From JANXLS01 sp038227045 (GTDB lineage: Bacteria > Planctomycetota > SZUA-567 > H5-PLA8), in assembly GCA_038227045.1 (NCBI GenBank), contig JBBRQD010000100.1, positions 1 through 19,638 of the forward strand: a DNA stretch of 19,638 nt, given 5' to 3'. The notes below the pieces were generated by a model. That model was not told the origin of the DNA. It saw nothing but the letters and a program-made list of their open reading frames with translations, and made no database searches. Shown in pieces: positions 1 to 8,445 of the stretch. Every line of letters begins with the position of its first letter. Position 1 is the first letter of the stretch. The translations under genes and the position numbers were made by a program.

Positions 1-66
1 ATCGCCAAGATCCGCCTCACCAAACTCCGCCTCCGCCCAATTTCCAGCCGATTCGATTTTTCTCAT
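1..66 (-). CDS. IS4-type transposase, N-terminal fragment (runs off left edge)
   Basis: The minus strand from ATG at 66-64 reads MRKIESAGNWAEAEFGEADL followed by GD and leaves the window in frame. The W-A-E-x-x-F-G-E-A-D-L-G-D pattern is what I know from the N-terminal DNA-binding segment of IS4/IS50 (Tn5)-type DDE transposases, usually followed by an Arg-rich stretch. A GAGGAG ribosome-binding site lies 8 nt before the ATG, which supports this start. Only 22 residues are visible, so catalytic residues and intactness cannot be judged. The family call rests on this short motif. Confidence 0.6.
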   Translation of the reverse strand, partial: MRKIESAGNWAEAEFGEADLGD

Positions 67-121
67 GGGAGCCACTCCTCTAATCAGGGTCTCCCTTATA
101 TTTCGTCCAGTTTCCCTCCGA

Positions 122-140
122 AGATGTGGGTAAAGACAAG
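122..140 (-). repeat. Possible terminal inverted repeat of the IS4-type element
   Basis: AGATGTGGGTAAAGACAAG resembles the Tn5/IS50 mosaic end AGATGTGTATAAGAGACAG: 12 of 19 identities without gaps, about 16 with one base inserted in each. It lies 55 bp upstream of the transposase ATG, where the outer end of an IS50-like element would be expected. The other end is outside the window, so the boundary is an inference. Confidence 0.35.
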
Positions 141-297
141 ATCTCGAGGGGGATAGACACGAAATCGTGTGGCGTCTGTCCCTTCCCATTCTTCCCTTTT
201 TCCGCATCGAACAGCGATTTAACGATTCAACCGCGCGCCGTCTTGCGTCGAAAATTGATTCGAGTGGCTTCACTGTGCCATTCCAGTCCGGTAGCCC

Positions 298-3200
298 TTA
301 CTGCCTGGCCGGCGGCACCACTATCACCCGGAAACCGAATCCGCCTACATGGCCGCTGAAGCGTTCCGCGGGATATCCGATGCGGTATGCCGACCGGCAT
401 TCCCCAGCTGGGAGTTGACTCGAACCGCCGCGCAAAACATGGCGAAAGCCTTGCGCGGGACCTTGTGGATCCACCGCCACCTGCTCTGCATATTTATCGA
501 GCCAGTCCTGACACCACTGGCAGACATTGCCGTGCATGTCGTAAAGACCCCACGCGTTCTGCTTTTTGCCACCAACAGGGTGCGTTATTTTAGCGGCGAA
601 ACCTCTCCTATCGCCTGGTTTATCGGCCGGTTTATCGCCCGGTGGCCTGTCGATTGAGTTGTCTTTGTACCAGCAAAATTCTCCCAGATTCGCTTCATTG
701 TCGCCAAAATAGTATGCAGTGGTGCTGCCGGCGCGACAGGCGTATTCCCATTCGGCTTCTGTCGGCAGTTTCACAGACTTGTCCGTCTTCTTGCTGACTC
801 TTGCGCAGAAGTCTTGCGCGTCGTTCCACGTCACCATGTCCACTGGGTTTTTAGCCGCCTTGGTCATGCTGGGGTTCTTACCCATCAAGATCTCAAATTG
901 TTCCTGCGTCACCGGATATTTTCCCATGTAGAATGGCTGGGTGAGCGTGACTGAATGCTGCGTTTCGAATTCCAGCCGTTTCGCTTCGGTGGCCGGGCTG
1001 CCCATCATGAACTTTCCGGGAGAGATGAGCACCAGTTCCAGCTTTACCCCGCCGCCCAAATCCAGCGTCAGTTGTGGCGCATGGCCAAAGAGCCGTTCCG
1101 TCAGCGCCGCCAACTCCGTCGCGACGGACGCCGCGAACTTGGTCTTCCCGTATTCCTTCTCGAAGGCCGCGACCTTGTCCGAGAGATCCTTGGCTTTCTG
1201 GTCGGGAATCTTTCCAGTTCCCGCCGATTGCGCGATCGCTTCCCACGCAGGTTTTGCCGCAGCTTCCAGAACCGCCATGAGTTTTTCATCCAGCCTGGCC
1301 TGGTATGCAGCCGCGAGCGGATAATCCTTGAGGCTCGACAAATCGGCCATGGCGGCGTGCGTGTCTCCGGCTGCCAGCGCACCAATTCCCTGCACCAGGA
1401 ATTCCGCCGGTGTTGCGGGCTTGAAATTGCCCGCCAGACGCTTGCGTTCCGCAGGCGTAAGATCCGCAAACCGAATCTTCGTGTCCGCGCTGCCACCACC
1501 GGGAATCTGAAAATGGACGGCAATCGCGTCGGCCGTGACACCGGTAACAATCCCCGTTATGGTCTCCTTGACTTTCTCGAAAGAATGTATTTTCCCGTCC
1601 TTGAGCGCCTCAAGCGGCGCCAGTCTGGCAGCCTCGGCCTTCTCCAGCGCTGCGCACACATCCGACATGTCCTGGACCTTGGCCGCAAGATCCTTCAACG
1701 CATGATCCGCCTTGGCGTCAGTGGCGGCCTTTCGGGCAGCTATAAGATCTCCTTTCAAGGTCGCATCCACGAATGTATTCAAGTGTTGAGCAAGCGCTTT
1801 TTCGAGGCTGGCCAGAGCCGCAGTCTTGGCAGCCTCTCCTTCCGCCTGCTCCCCGGCAGCCAGCTTGGCGCGAAGATTCTTAAGACGCGGCCCCCACGCG
1901 CCATACTCGATCTCCCCGGCAGCGTCGAGGGCTTTCCGCCCGTCGGCCCAGCGCTTTTCCGTCAGACATTTCTCCGCCTGCTCCAGCGGACCCTGTAATT
2001 TCGCCTCCGCATGGCCGCGTATCTCGGCCGTGGCTTTGGCTGCGCGAGGCGCGATAAGTCCGGCCTGCTCCGCAGCCGCCTTCTCCCACAGTGCGATGGC
2101 GGAATCGAACTTGCCTTGGGCAGCCAGCGCATTGGCCTCGCCCGCAAACTTCTTTGCCGCAGCGTCAGCGGCCTCCTCATGACGCTTCAGTTCCTCCGCG
2201 GATAGTACAGCCTTAACCGGCTTCACGGGAGAGACTGACGGAACCACTGACGCGTGCTCCGCCTGGGGCAGCGAATGCGGCACCACAGCCAAGTCTGACA
2301 TCTTCAACTTGTTACCGCTGAAATAAAACGAAGCCACAATCGCGATGGCCGCCGCGCCGCCCAACAAGGGCAGCCACTTGGTGGCGGCTTCGCTCCGCGG
2401 TTTGCGGGTCGTCTCTGACGGATTCGCCGCACCGCCCGTTCCGGCCTTGCGCGACTGCAGTCCGGGTGCGATGCCGACGAATGGCCATTTGCCCGGTGGC
2501 AGCGCGGCGTGTTGGGGCGATTCACCCTTTGCCACCCGATTCAGGTCTTCAACAAGCTTCGCGGCGGATTTATAGCGGTCAGCACGGTCCTTGGTGAGCA
2601 GCTTCGCGAGAATCGCTACCAGACCTTTGCTGGCATGTGCTCCTGCATCGACAGGACTGGAACATTTGGTATTGACATGCATGGACATGATCACTGCCGC
2701 CGTGGCGCCATCGAATATGGGCTTGCCAGTAAGCAGGTGATAGAGTGTTGCGCCGAGCGAATAAAGATCTGTCTTGGGGTCCAGGTCGTGCTGGCCACGG
2801 GCCTGTTCCGGCGACATGTAGTAGGGCGTTCCCAATGTCGCGCCGTCCTGGGTGAGTCCTTTCTCATCTTCGGTTTGGTAATCCAGGCGGGCCAATCCCA
2901 AATCGCAAAGCTTCGGCGTGCCCTCGTTGTCGATGAGAATATTGTCGGGCTTGATGTCGCGGTGCAAAATGCCGTGCCCATGAGCGTGTGCCAGAGCATC
3001 GGCGATAAAGGAGCCGATCTTCAGCACTTGTTCTTCGGACTGGCCCCCTTGCCGGATCAAACTCTTGGCGCTCGATCCTTCGATAAACTCCATGGCAAAA
3101 TAGTAGACGCCGCCATCTTCGCCCACGTCAATGCCGCTGACAATGTTGGGATGACTCAGCCGCGCGGACGCGCGAGCCTCGCGCAGGAAACGTTCAATGA

Positions 3201-3351
3201 ACGTCGGCTGCTTGGCCAATGTAGGCGGCAGAACCTTAAGCGCCACGATGCGGTCCAACGTAACCTGGCGCGCCTTGTACACCGCGCCCATGCCACCCTG
3301 CCCGATGCGTTGCATGAGTTCGAAATTGCCAAGCTTGCGTAGTTCAGCCAT
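298..3351 (-). CDS. Transmembrane Ser/Thr protein kinase with C-terminal FGE-sulfatase-like domain
   Basis: 1017 residues. Residues about 8-275 are a Hanks-type kinase: glycine loop GQGGMG (17-22), catalytic Lys in VALK (39), HRDIKPDN (catalytic Asp132), DLG in place of DFG (150-152), and GTPYYMSPEQ activation/P+1 segment. A linker leads to one membrane helix at about 325-345. An Ala/Lys-rich, probably helical region of about 400 residues follows, then an FGE-sulfatase/SUMF1-type domain at about 761-1017 (MMGSP, PVTQEQFE, LPTEAEWEYACRAG, GLYDMHGNV, LRGGS, GFGFRV). The kinase should be cytoplasmic and the FGE-like domain extracytoplasmic. The segment after LRGGS has a single Cys, so I see no Cys pair of a genuine formylglycine-generating enzyme; it is more likely a binding module. 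GAGG lies 6 nt before the ATG and TATAAA lies just upstream (3364-3369). Target unknown. Confidence 0.93.
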   Translation of the reverse strand: MAELRKLGNFELMQRIGQGGMGAVYKARQVTLDRIVALKVLPPTLAKQPTFIERFLREARASARLSHPNIVSGIDVGEDGGVYYFAMEFIEGSSAKSLIRQGGQSEEQVLKIGSFIADALAHAHGHGILHRDIKPDNILIDNEGTPKLCDLGLARLDYQTEDEKGLTQDGATLGTPYYMSPEQARGQHDLDPKTDLYSLGATLYHLLTGKPIFDGATAAVIMSMHVNTKCSSPVDAGAHASKGLVAILAKLLTKDRADRYKSAAKLVEDLNRVAKGESPQHAALPPGKWPFVGIAPGLQSRKAGTGGAANPSETTRKPRSEAATKWLPLLGGAAAIAIVASFYFSGNKLKMSDLAVVPHSLPQAEHASVVPSVSPVKPVKAVLSAEELKRHEEAADAAAKKFAGEANALAAQGKFDSAIALWEKAAAEQAGLIAPRAAKATAEIRGHAEAKLQGPLEQAEKCLTEKRWADGRKALDAAGEIEYGAWGPRLKNLRAKLAAGEQAEGEAAKTAALASLEKALAQHLNTFVDATLKGDLIAARKAATDAKADHALKDLAAKVQDMSDVCAALEKAEAARLAPLEALKDGKIHSFEKVKETITGIVTGVTADAIAVHFQIPGGGSADTKIRFADLTPAERKRLAGNFKPATPAEFLVQGIGALAAGDTHAAMADLSSLKDYPLAAAYQARLDEKLMAVLEAAAKPAWEAIAQSAGTGKIPDQKAKDLSDKVAAFEKEYGKTKFAASVATELAALTERLFGHAPQLTLDLGGGVKLELVLISPGKFMMGSPATEAKRLEFETQHSVTLTQPFYMGKYPVTQEQFEILMGKNPSMTKAAKNPVDMVTWNDAQDFCARVSKKTDKSVKLPTEAEWEYACRAGSTTAYYFGDNEANLGEFCWYKDNSIDRPPGDKPADKPGDRRGFAAKITHPVGGKKQNAWGLYDMHGNVCQWCQDWLDKYAEQVAVDPQGPAQGFRHVLRGGSSQLPAGECRSAYRIGYPAERFSGHVGGFGFRVIVVPPARQ

Positions 3352-3531
3352 CGCATGCCTCGTTTTATAGGCGGAAGTCTGAACTGCATGACGCAGTGCA
3401 TCCGTGCCGCGAACTTTTACTCTTCCAGAGTCCCAAAACTTAAGAGAACCGAACGCTCGATGCTTTTTCGTAAGATAGTTGTGTGCTCTGTCCGCATAGT
3501 TCCCTTCAACCGCTTTCGCCGTCCCTGAATT

Positions 3532-4911
3532 TTATTTAAGATGCACCAGCACGCGCAGCCGTTTTGAATGATAGCCACTAGCGTTGTTGGAGAACGTCCA
3601 GTCCGGATTGGCGGTGGGCTGATTGCCGATCCCAAGATCGGCGTTACCGCCCTCCCTCCAATGATTCAGTGCGAACAGCGTTTGCGTGGCGTCGTGGTTG
3701 TGGATCTGCATGCAGCCGTAGCCGTCGGGCGGATCCGTTCTCTGATCGCCGAAATCGTATTTTTCGTTGGATGCGCCGGGAACGTTGGCGGCATTGTGCG
3801 CACCATAGTTGTCGGGCCAGAACTCCATGTTCCCGCCGCTCAACCCCATGCCGGCGACAATCCCGCTCACATTGGAATAGACGTTCATGTTCGCAACGTT
3901 CTGTTGAAAACGAGCGCCGGACGCCGGAGTGGGCACGCCGATCTTGCCCAAGTCGTCCGTGAAGGCATCCAATGAAACATACAGATACTGCGCCGCACCG
4001 CTGGCCGGAGTCAACTCGATAAAATACGCAATGCGGTCGAAAGGTTGTTTGATCTTGGCGCGGTTGTCCACATCGTAGCTGATTTCATGACTGATATTCG
4101 CCAGATTAAGGTCGTACACGAGTTGGTAGTCCTTGGCCTCGGGAGCGGCCGTATCGAGCCGGTCCGGCTGGGGTGGCAGCGACTTGAATTCCTCGAGCAA
4201 CTTGTTGGCTTCCGCCGCCGCGGGAGTCGAGCGGTAGGACACGGCGAAATTGCGCAGCCGAGTCCGGTACTCCCAAGGATCCGCAGCGTTCTGTTTGAAC
4301 CACTCCTTGTGTTCGAGCAGCAGCGCGGCGGCGCGAGTCTCCCGGAAATTCTCCATCTCCTTGTCCGCCTCTTGGGCGCGCGTAAGCCGCGTAGGTTCGG
4401 CGACTGCTGTAGGCGCGGGCACGGGAGGCTGGACAGGCGCTACCGGCACGGGGTTCTTTTCCGGACTGCCGACGGTGTTGGTTTTCTTTGAAATCTCGGT
4501 TTTCGGCACTGTGTCTTTCGGAGGTTGCGTCGTAATTTTGACCTCGACACGCGCATGAAGTTCGCTGCTTGCTTTGCTTCTGTGGGCCACAACCAGGACA
4601 ATGCCGGCTATCACCAAACACATTCCGCCGACCGCCATCGCGATCAGGCGCGTCGAATTCTTTTGCGGAAGGGCTGGCGCGCGCGAACTGGATGCCATTT
4701 CAACCGGCTGGCCGGCACCGCGCCGCACGCCTGTGGCGATTTTGGTGGGTGCGGACTTGGGCCGGGGAAGCGGAGGCGCGGGTTGCTTCTGCTGGACCGG
4801 AGCGCACGCACCGCACAGCCAGCAATTGGGAGTGATCTCAACCGCGCGGCCTTCGCCCAGATCGTTAGCCGACACTCGCAGCCCGCACTTATCGCAATAG
4901 ACGATAATCAT
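3532..4911 (-). CDS. Zinc-ribbon single-pass membrane protein of unknown function
   Basis: 459 residues from ATG at 4911. A GTG start at 4941 would add 10 residues, but I prefer the ATG because MIIVYCDKCG begins the cysteine motif directly. Cys6/Cys9 and Cys30/Cys33/Cys36 form a CxxC...CxxCxxC pattern typical of a small zinc ribbon. A Pro/Ala-rich linker and one membrane helix (about 80-103) follow, then a Pro-rich stretch, a charged helical region, and a C-terminal 180-200 residue domain rich in Gly, Asn and aromatics (for example GYGCMQIHNHD, NPDWTFSNN). I have the impression of similar C-terminal domains in secreted proteins of Planctomycetes but cannot name a family. The kinase gene lies 180 nt downstream on the same strand, so the two may act together. 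A promoter candidate lies at 5063-5090. Confidence 0.75.
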   Translation of the reverse strand: MIIVYCDKCGLRVSANDLGEGRAVEITPNCWLCGACAPVQQKQPAPPLPRPKSAPTKIATGVRRGAGQPVEMASSSRAPALPQKNSTRLIAMAVGGMCLVIAGIVLVVAHRSKASSELHARVEVKITTQPPKDTVPKTEISKKTNTVGSPEKNPVPVAPVQPPVPAPTAVAEPTRLTRAQEADKEMENFRETRAAALLLEHKEWFKQNAADPWEYRTRLRNFAVSYRSTPAAAEANKLLEEFKSLPPQPDRLDTAAPEAKDYQLVYDLNLANISHEISYDVDNRAKIKQPFDRIAYFIELTPASGAAQYLYVSLDAFTDDLGKIGVPTPASGARFQQNVANMNVYSNVSGIVAGMGLSGGNMEFWPDNYGAHNAANVPGASNEKYDFGDQRTDPPDGYGCMQIHNHDATQTLFALNHWREGGNADLGIGNQPTANPDWTFSNNASGYHSKRLRVLVHLK

Positions 4912-5062
4912 ATTGGCGACTCCACGAGCAGCGCTGAGCACGAAACCGTTCTGTAATTGGCAAACGCCCCGCCCCTACAGTCTCCGAACCGTACACGGTC
5001 CGCGAACCCTGGGCGGAGTTTCACCGGCGATTTCTGAGCGCCGATAACTCGGTCCATACCAG

Positions 5063-5090
5063 ATTGTAGCGGTGATTTGCTTTAAAACAA
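5063..5090 (-). promoter_or_regulatory. Sigma70-like promoter candidate for the zinc-ribbon gene
   Basis: On the minus strand: -35 TTGTTT (5090-5085), 16-nt spacer, -10 TACAAT (5068-5063). It would give a leader of about 145 nt before the ATG at 4911. Found by eye only. Confidence 0.4.
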
Positions 5091-5152
5091 GCATGAGCCG
5101 AAATTACATTCACGCGGAGGAGTATCACACACGCTGAGTTTTCAGACAGAGC

Positions 5153-7339
5153 CTAGTGCTGGCGCAGCGTGTTCTTGGCCTGAAACAGCACGATATGCGC
5201 ATTGATTTCCTTCGCGAGCGGCGCTTCGGGCGGAACCAGTTTTAACGCATCCTGACCGGCTTTGACCGCGTCGTCAAATCGCCCGTTCTCCGCCAATGCC
5301 GCTGCCAGTATGTCGAGCGTCGCCGGTTGCATGCGGTGCGTCAGTTCACAGGCCTTCTCCGCCGCCGCGAGCGCGTCCTTGCCATTGCGCAGCGCGCCGT
5401 CCTGCGCGGTTGCCAACAACCACGCCAGCGATGAAAGCATTTTGGGATTCTCCGGATCGATGGCAATCGCCTCGCGGTAGTCCGCGATCGCCGCGCGCGA
5501 GCCGCCCTTTCGTTCCAGCACCATGCCCCGATTGTAAAGCGCCGTTCCGTTGCGCGGTTGCTGGCGCAACGCCGCGCCAAACGCGACCAGAGCCTCGTCG
5601 TCTTTTCCGCCCGCGGCCAAGGCGATTCCCAAATGGGTCGTGATTTCGGCGTCCTCGGGCGAGCGCTCCGACGCCCGTTTAAAACAGCGCGCCGCATCGT
5701 CGAATCGATGGTGATTAAATGCCCGATTCCCCAGCATCATTTGGGCCTTGGTGCGCACCGCATTCGGCTCATTCGCAAGCAGTGCATCAACGTCCGAGTC
5801 TTTGCCCTGCTCCATCAGGGAATTGATAAGCCCTTTTCGCGCGCGCGGGTCGGGCACTTTGCTTTGAAGCGCTTTGCGAAACTCGTCTTCGGCGTGAACG
5901 AATTCTTGCGTCAAGATGGCCAGTTCACCGAGATTCGCGTGCGCCGCCGAATCGTTCGGATCGGATTTCAGCGCGTTTTCGGACAGATCGCGCGCATAGC
6001 GATATGCACCCGACTTCAAAAGCCCCTGGCCGAGTCGTGATTGCGTCGCGGCATCGTGCGGTGTGTTGATGAGCGTATCGAGAATCAGTCCGGCCGAATC
6101 GTGATATTGAATGTTGCGCTGCACAGTCAGTGCCGCCCACGTCACCGCCAGCAGGCCAAGCACTCCCGCGCCCCACTGCATGGGATTGCGCCCCGCGGAA
6201 AGATACGGCCTCAGTGCGTAAAGTCCCAGAACCAAAAGAACCATAATACCCGCGAGAGATAAATATATCCGGTGTTCAAAAGCCAGATCGCGGATTGGGA
6301 AAAGCGTCGACGTCGGAGCGAGAATCACGAAGAACCATCCCGCCCAAAAACCGGCAACCGTGTTCTTCCACAGTTGTTGCACTCCCAGACCCAGCAGCAG
6401 TAGAATAAATGCCGCCGCCGGAACAATACGCAGGGGATCAGTTTCGATTTTCCACGCGTAATACACACATAAGTTGACCGGATAAACAACCAGGCGGAGG
6501 TAATGCGTCACCACGACAAACTGCGAGCGCGCATATTCCCACGGCGTGATTTTCAAAATACTGATCCCCGCCGAATCGATCGGTTTAGATTGGGCAATCA
6601 ACACCACAATCAACGCACTGGGCAGCACCAGCAGCGCAGCGTACAAAAATGGCGCGCGCTTCAACGCCGCGGCAAACGAACCGGAAATGAAGCAGCGATC
6701 GTAAAGCAGCGCGACGACGGGCAGCGCGACAATGACCTGTTTGCATCCGGCCCCCAGCATTGCTGCTGCAATCGCGCACGCGTGCCAGGCCAGACGCCGT
6801 GGCGATTCGGCACCGCGAATCATCGCGTAAAGCCCCAGCAGGAAAAACAGGCCCATCAAGCTCTCGTGCCGCTGCACGATGTACGTCACCGATTCGGTTT
6901 GCAGCGGATGCACCGCCCACAACAACGCCACCGCAAATGCCAACGGTGTAGCGGCGCCCGCATAGCGCCCCGCCAGGCGCGGAGATAACAACGACCGCCG
7001 CACGATACTGAACAGCAGCACCGCCGCGCCGGCATGAATGAGCACATTCAAGATGTGAAACGGCTTGGAATTCTTCCCGAATAACGCATAGTCGAGAGCG
7101 AACGTCATCTGCACCACCGGACGAGTGATATTGAATTCGTACGCCATGAACTTGCTGAGATTGAGCGGATCTCGCAGCGTCTGATTTTTGGCGATGTTGT
7201 CATTGTCGTCGAGAAAAAAATCGCCCCAGTACGCGCTGACGTACACACCCACAGTGAGCGCCACCAGCGCAAGGATCCAGAGCCGGACCGGGCTGGAAGT
7301 TCGGGCGGGAGTCTCAACCACGATTTGAGTCCCCATCAT
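5153..7339 (-). CDS. TMTC-like polytopic membrane protein with C-terminal TPR repeats
   Basis: 728 residues. The N-terminal half (about 20-410) has around ten or more hydrophobic segments. After the first comes FFLDDNDNI (Asp44/Asp45), and near residue 145 HPLQTESVTYI. An acidic pair in the first extracytoplasmic loop and HPxxTExV are features of the TMTC/PMT-like GT-C glycosyltransferase group. The C-terminal 300 residues are TPR repeats, with spacing typified by AAHANLGELAIL, TALYNRGMVLERKGG and AIADYREAIAIDPENP. The whole architecture (GT-C-like membrane part plus TPR) matches TMTC-type proteins, which in animals are O-mannosyltransferases. Bacterial homologues are mostly uncharacterised, so a lipid-linked-sugar glycosyltransferase is an inference. 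A second ATG follows the first immediately (7336). It is transcribed divergently from the PTP-cytochrome gene. Confidence 0.8.
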   Translation of the reverse strand: MMGTQIVVETPARTSSPVRLWILALVALTVGVYVSAYWGDFFLDDNDNIAKNQTLRDPLNLSKFMAYEFNITRPVVQMTFALDYALFGKNSKPFHILNVLIHAGAAVLLFSIVRRSLLSPRLAGRYAGAATPLAFAVALLWAVHPLQTESVTYIVQRHESLMGLFFLLGLYAMIRGAESPRRLAWHACAIAAAMLGAGCKQVIVALPVVALLYDRCFISGSFAAALKRAPFLYAALLVLPSALIVVLIAQSKPIDSAGISILKITPWEYARSQFVVVTHYLRLVVYPVNLCVYYAWKIETDPLRIVPAAAFILLLLGLGVQQLWKNTVAGFWAGWFFVILAPTSTLFPIRDLAFEHRIYLSLAGIMVLLVLGLYALRPYLSAGRNPMQWGAGVLGLLAVTWAALTVQRNIQYHDSAGLILDTLINTPHDAATQSRLGQGLLKSGAYRYARDLSENALKSDPNDSAAHANLGELAILTQEFVHAEDEFRKALQSKVPDPRARKGLINSLMEQGKDSDVDALLANEPNAVRTKAQMMLGNRAFNHHRFDDAARCFKRASERSPEDAEITTHLGIALAAGGKDDEALVAFGAALRQQPRNGTALYNRGMVLERKGGSRAAIADYREAIAIDPENPKMLSSLAWLLATAQDGALRNGKDALAAAEKACELTHRMQPATLDILAAALAENGRFDDAVKAGQDALKLVPPEAPLAKEINAHIVLFQAKNTLRQH

Positions 7340-7438
7340 TGTGCGGCTCTTTTGAGCGAATACACGTTAGGTCCATTAATGATTTTTAACTTGTCTTCCG
7401 CTCCCGAACAATTGAGAATCGAAAAGGACTGACGTTCT

Positions 7439-7466
7439 CGCCGAAAATTGCTTCGGCGTCAACGCC
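7439..7466 (+). promoter_or_regulatory. Two overlapping hairpins in the leader of the PTP-cytochrome gene
   Basis: CGCCGAA (7439-7445) pairs perfectly with TTCGGCG (7452-7458) across a 6-nt loop. GGCGT (7455-7459) can instead pair with ACGCC (7462-7466). The two stems share bases and exclude each other. They lie 26-53 nt before the ATG at 7492. A function such as attenuation is speculative. Confidence 0.3.
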
Positions 7467-7491
7467 AATTCACGAATAAGAAAGGATCGAA

Positions 7492-8445
7492 ATGCGGCGG
7501 TGCGTTTGTACAGTGTATCTGTCGTTGGCATGTTTGATAGGGCTCGCGTTTCCGGCGCGCGGCGAAGAGCCGATACCGTTGCACGCCGCAATCCCAGTGC
7601 ATGACGCGCGGCTGGAGAATGCGCATCGCCTGACGGATAAAGTGTTGACCGGAGCCGAGCCGCACGGCGAGCAAGCGTTTCAGGCGCTCAAAGATCTGGG
7701 CGTAAAAACGGTCATCAGCGTCGATGGCGCATCGCCAGATGTGGAAACCGCTCGGAAATATGGGCTGCGGTACGTCCATCTGCCAATCGGCTACGACGGC
7801 GTGCCGGTCGAGCGCGGCAAGGAATTGGCCAAGGCGATCACGGAGTTGGACGGCCCGATTTACGTGCATTGCCATCATGGAAAACACCGCGGACCGGCTG
7901 CCGCGGTGGTGGCCTGCGTGGTGGCCCATGCACTGACTAACGACGAAGCTATCGCGGCCATGAAAACGTTGGGGACCGGCGAGAATTATCTGGGGCTATG
8001 GCAATCCGCGCGGACTGCAAAACCCGCCGGCGCGGAAGAACTGAAAAATCTCAAGATTGAATACCGCTCGATCTCCCCGATCCCGCCGTTGGCGGAAGCG
8101 ATGGTAAAAATCGATGAAACGGTGGAACTCTTGAGTGAATGCAAACAGGCCGGCTGGAAACAACCCAAGAACCATCCCGATCTTGACCCGGCGCACGAGG
8201 CCTTAAAACTCAGTGAAATTTTCACCGAAATCGCGCGAACGAACGAGCACAAACTGCGGCCCGAAAATTACAAAGGGTGGATGTCTGAGAGCGCCGAAAT
8301 CGCAAAGGTGCTCGAAACGCGGCTCCGGAATTTCAACGAAAACAAGCCGGAGACTACACCGGTAAAACTCGACGCGATTTACGCATCGCTGCAAAACAAC
8401 TGCAAGGCCTGTCATAAATCGTATCGCAACACAAAGCCCAAATAG
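7492..8445 (+). CDS. Secreted tyrosine/dual-specificity phosphatase fused to a haem c-binding domain
   Basis: 317 residues. A signal peptide occupies about 1-24 (hydrophobic core ending FPARGEE). Residues about 40-175 form a DSP-like PTP domain with P-loop HCHHGKHRG: nucleophile Cys127 and Arg133 in the C-x5-R motif, and Asp102 in GYDGV as a possible general acid. The C-terminal third (about 195-317) is helical and ends with NNCKACHKSY, a CxxCH haem c attachment site (Cys304, Cys307, His308) only nine residues from the C-terminus. That placement resembles class II cytochromes c (c-prime type), which are four-helix bundles. Both parts would be periplasmic, where haem c is attached. AAAGGA lies 5-6 nt before the ATG. 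Substrate is unknown; a haem-gated phosphatase is inference. Confidence 0.85.
   Translation: MRRCVCTVYLSLACLIGLAFPARGEEPIPLHAAIPVHDARLENAHRLTDKVLTGAEPHGEQAFQALKDLGVKTVISVDGASPDVETARKYGLRYVHLPIGYDGVPVERGKELAKAITELDGPIYVHCHHGKHRGPAAAVVACVVAHALTNDEAIAAMKTLGTGENYLGLWQSARTAKPAGAEELKNLKIEYRSISPIPPLAEAMVKIDETVELLSECKQAGWKQPKNHPDLDPAHEALKLSEIFTEIARTNEHKLRPENYKGWMSESAEIAKVLETRLRNFNENKPETTPVKLDAIYASLQNNCKACHKSYRNTKPK

Noticed and set aside
157..170. Small palindrome ACACGAAATCGTGT downstream of the kinase gene
   Set aside because: Only 5-6 bp of stem with a 2-4 nt loop and no T-run on the relevant strand, so not supported as a terminator.
618..645. Short GGTTTATCG repeats in the kinase gene
   Set aside because: They simply encode a DKP-type low-complexity loop in the FGE-like domain.
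955..1998. 347-codon plus-strand open frame opposite the kinase gene
   Set aside because: Low-complexity, Arg-rich translation with no domain. The minus-strand kinase frame explains the region fully.
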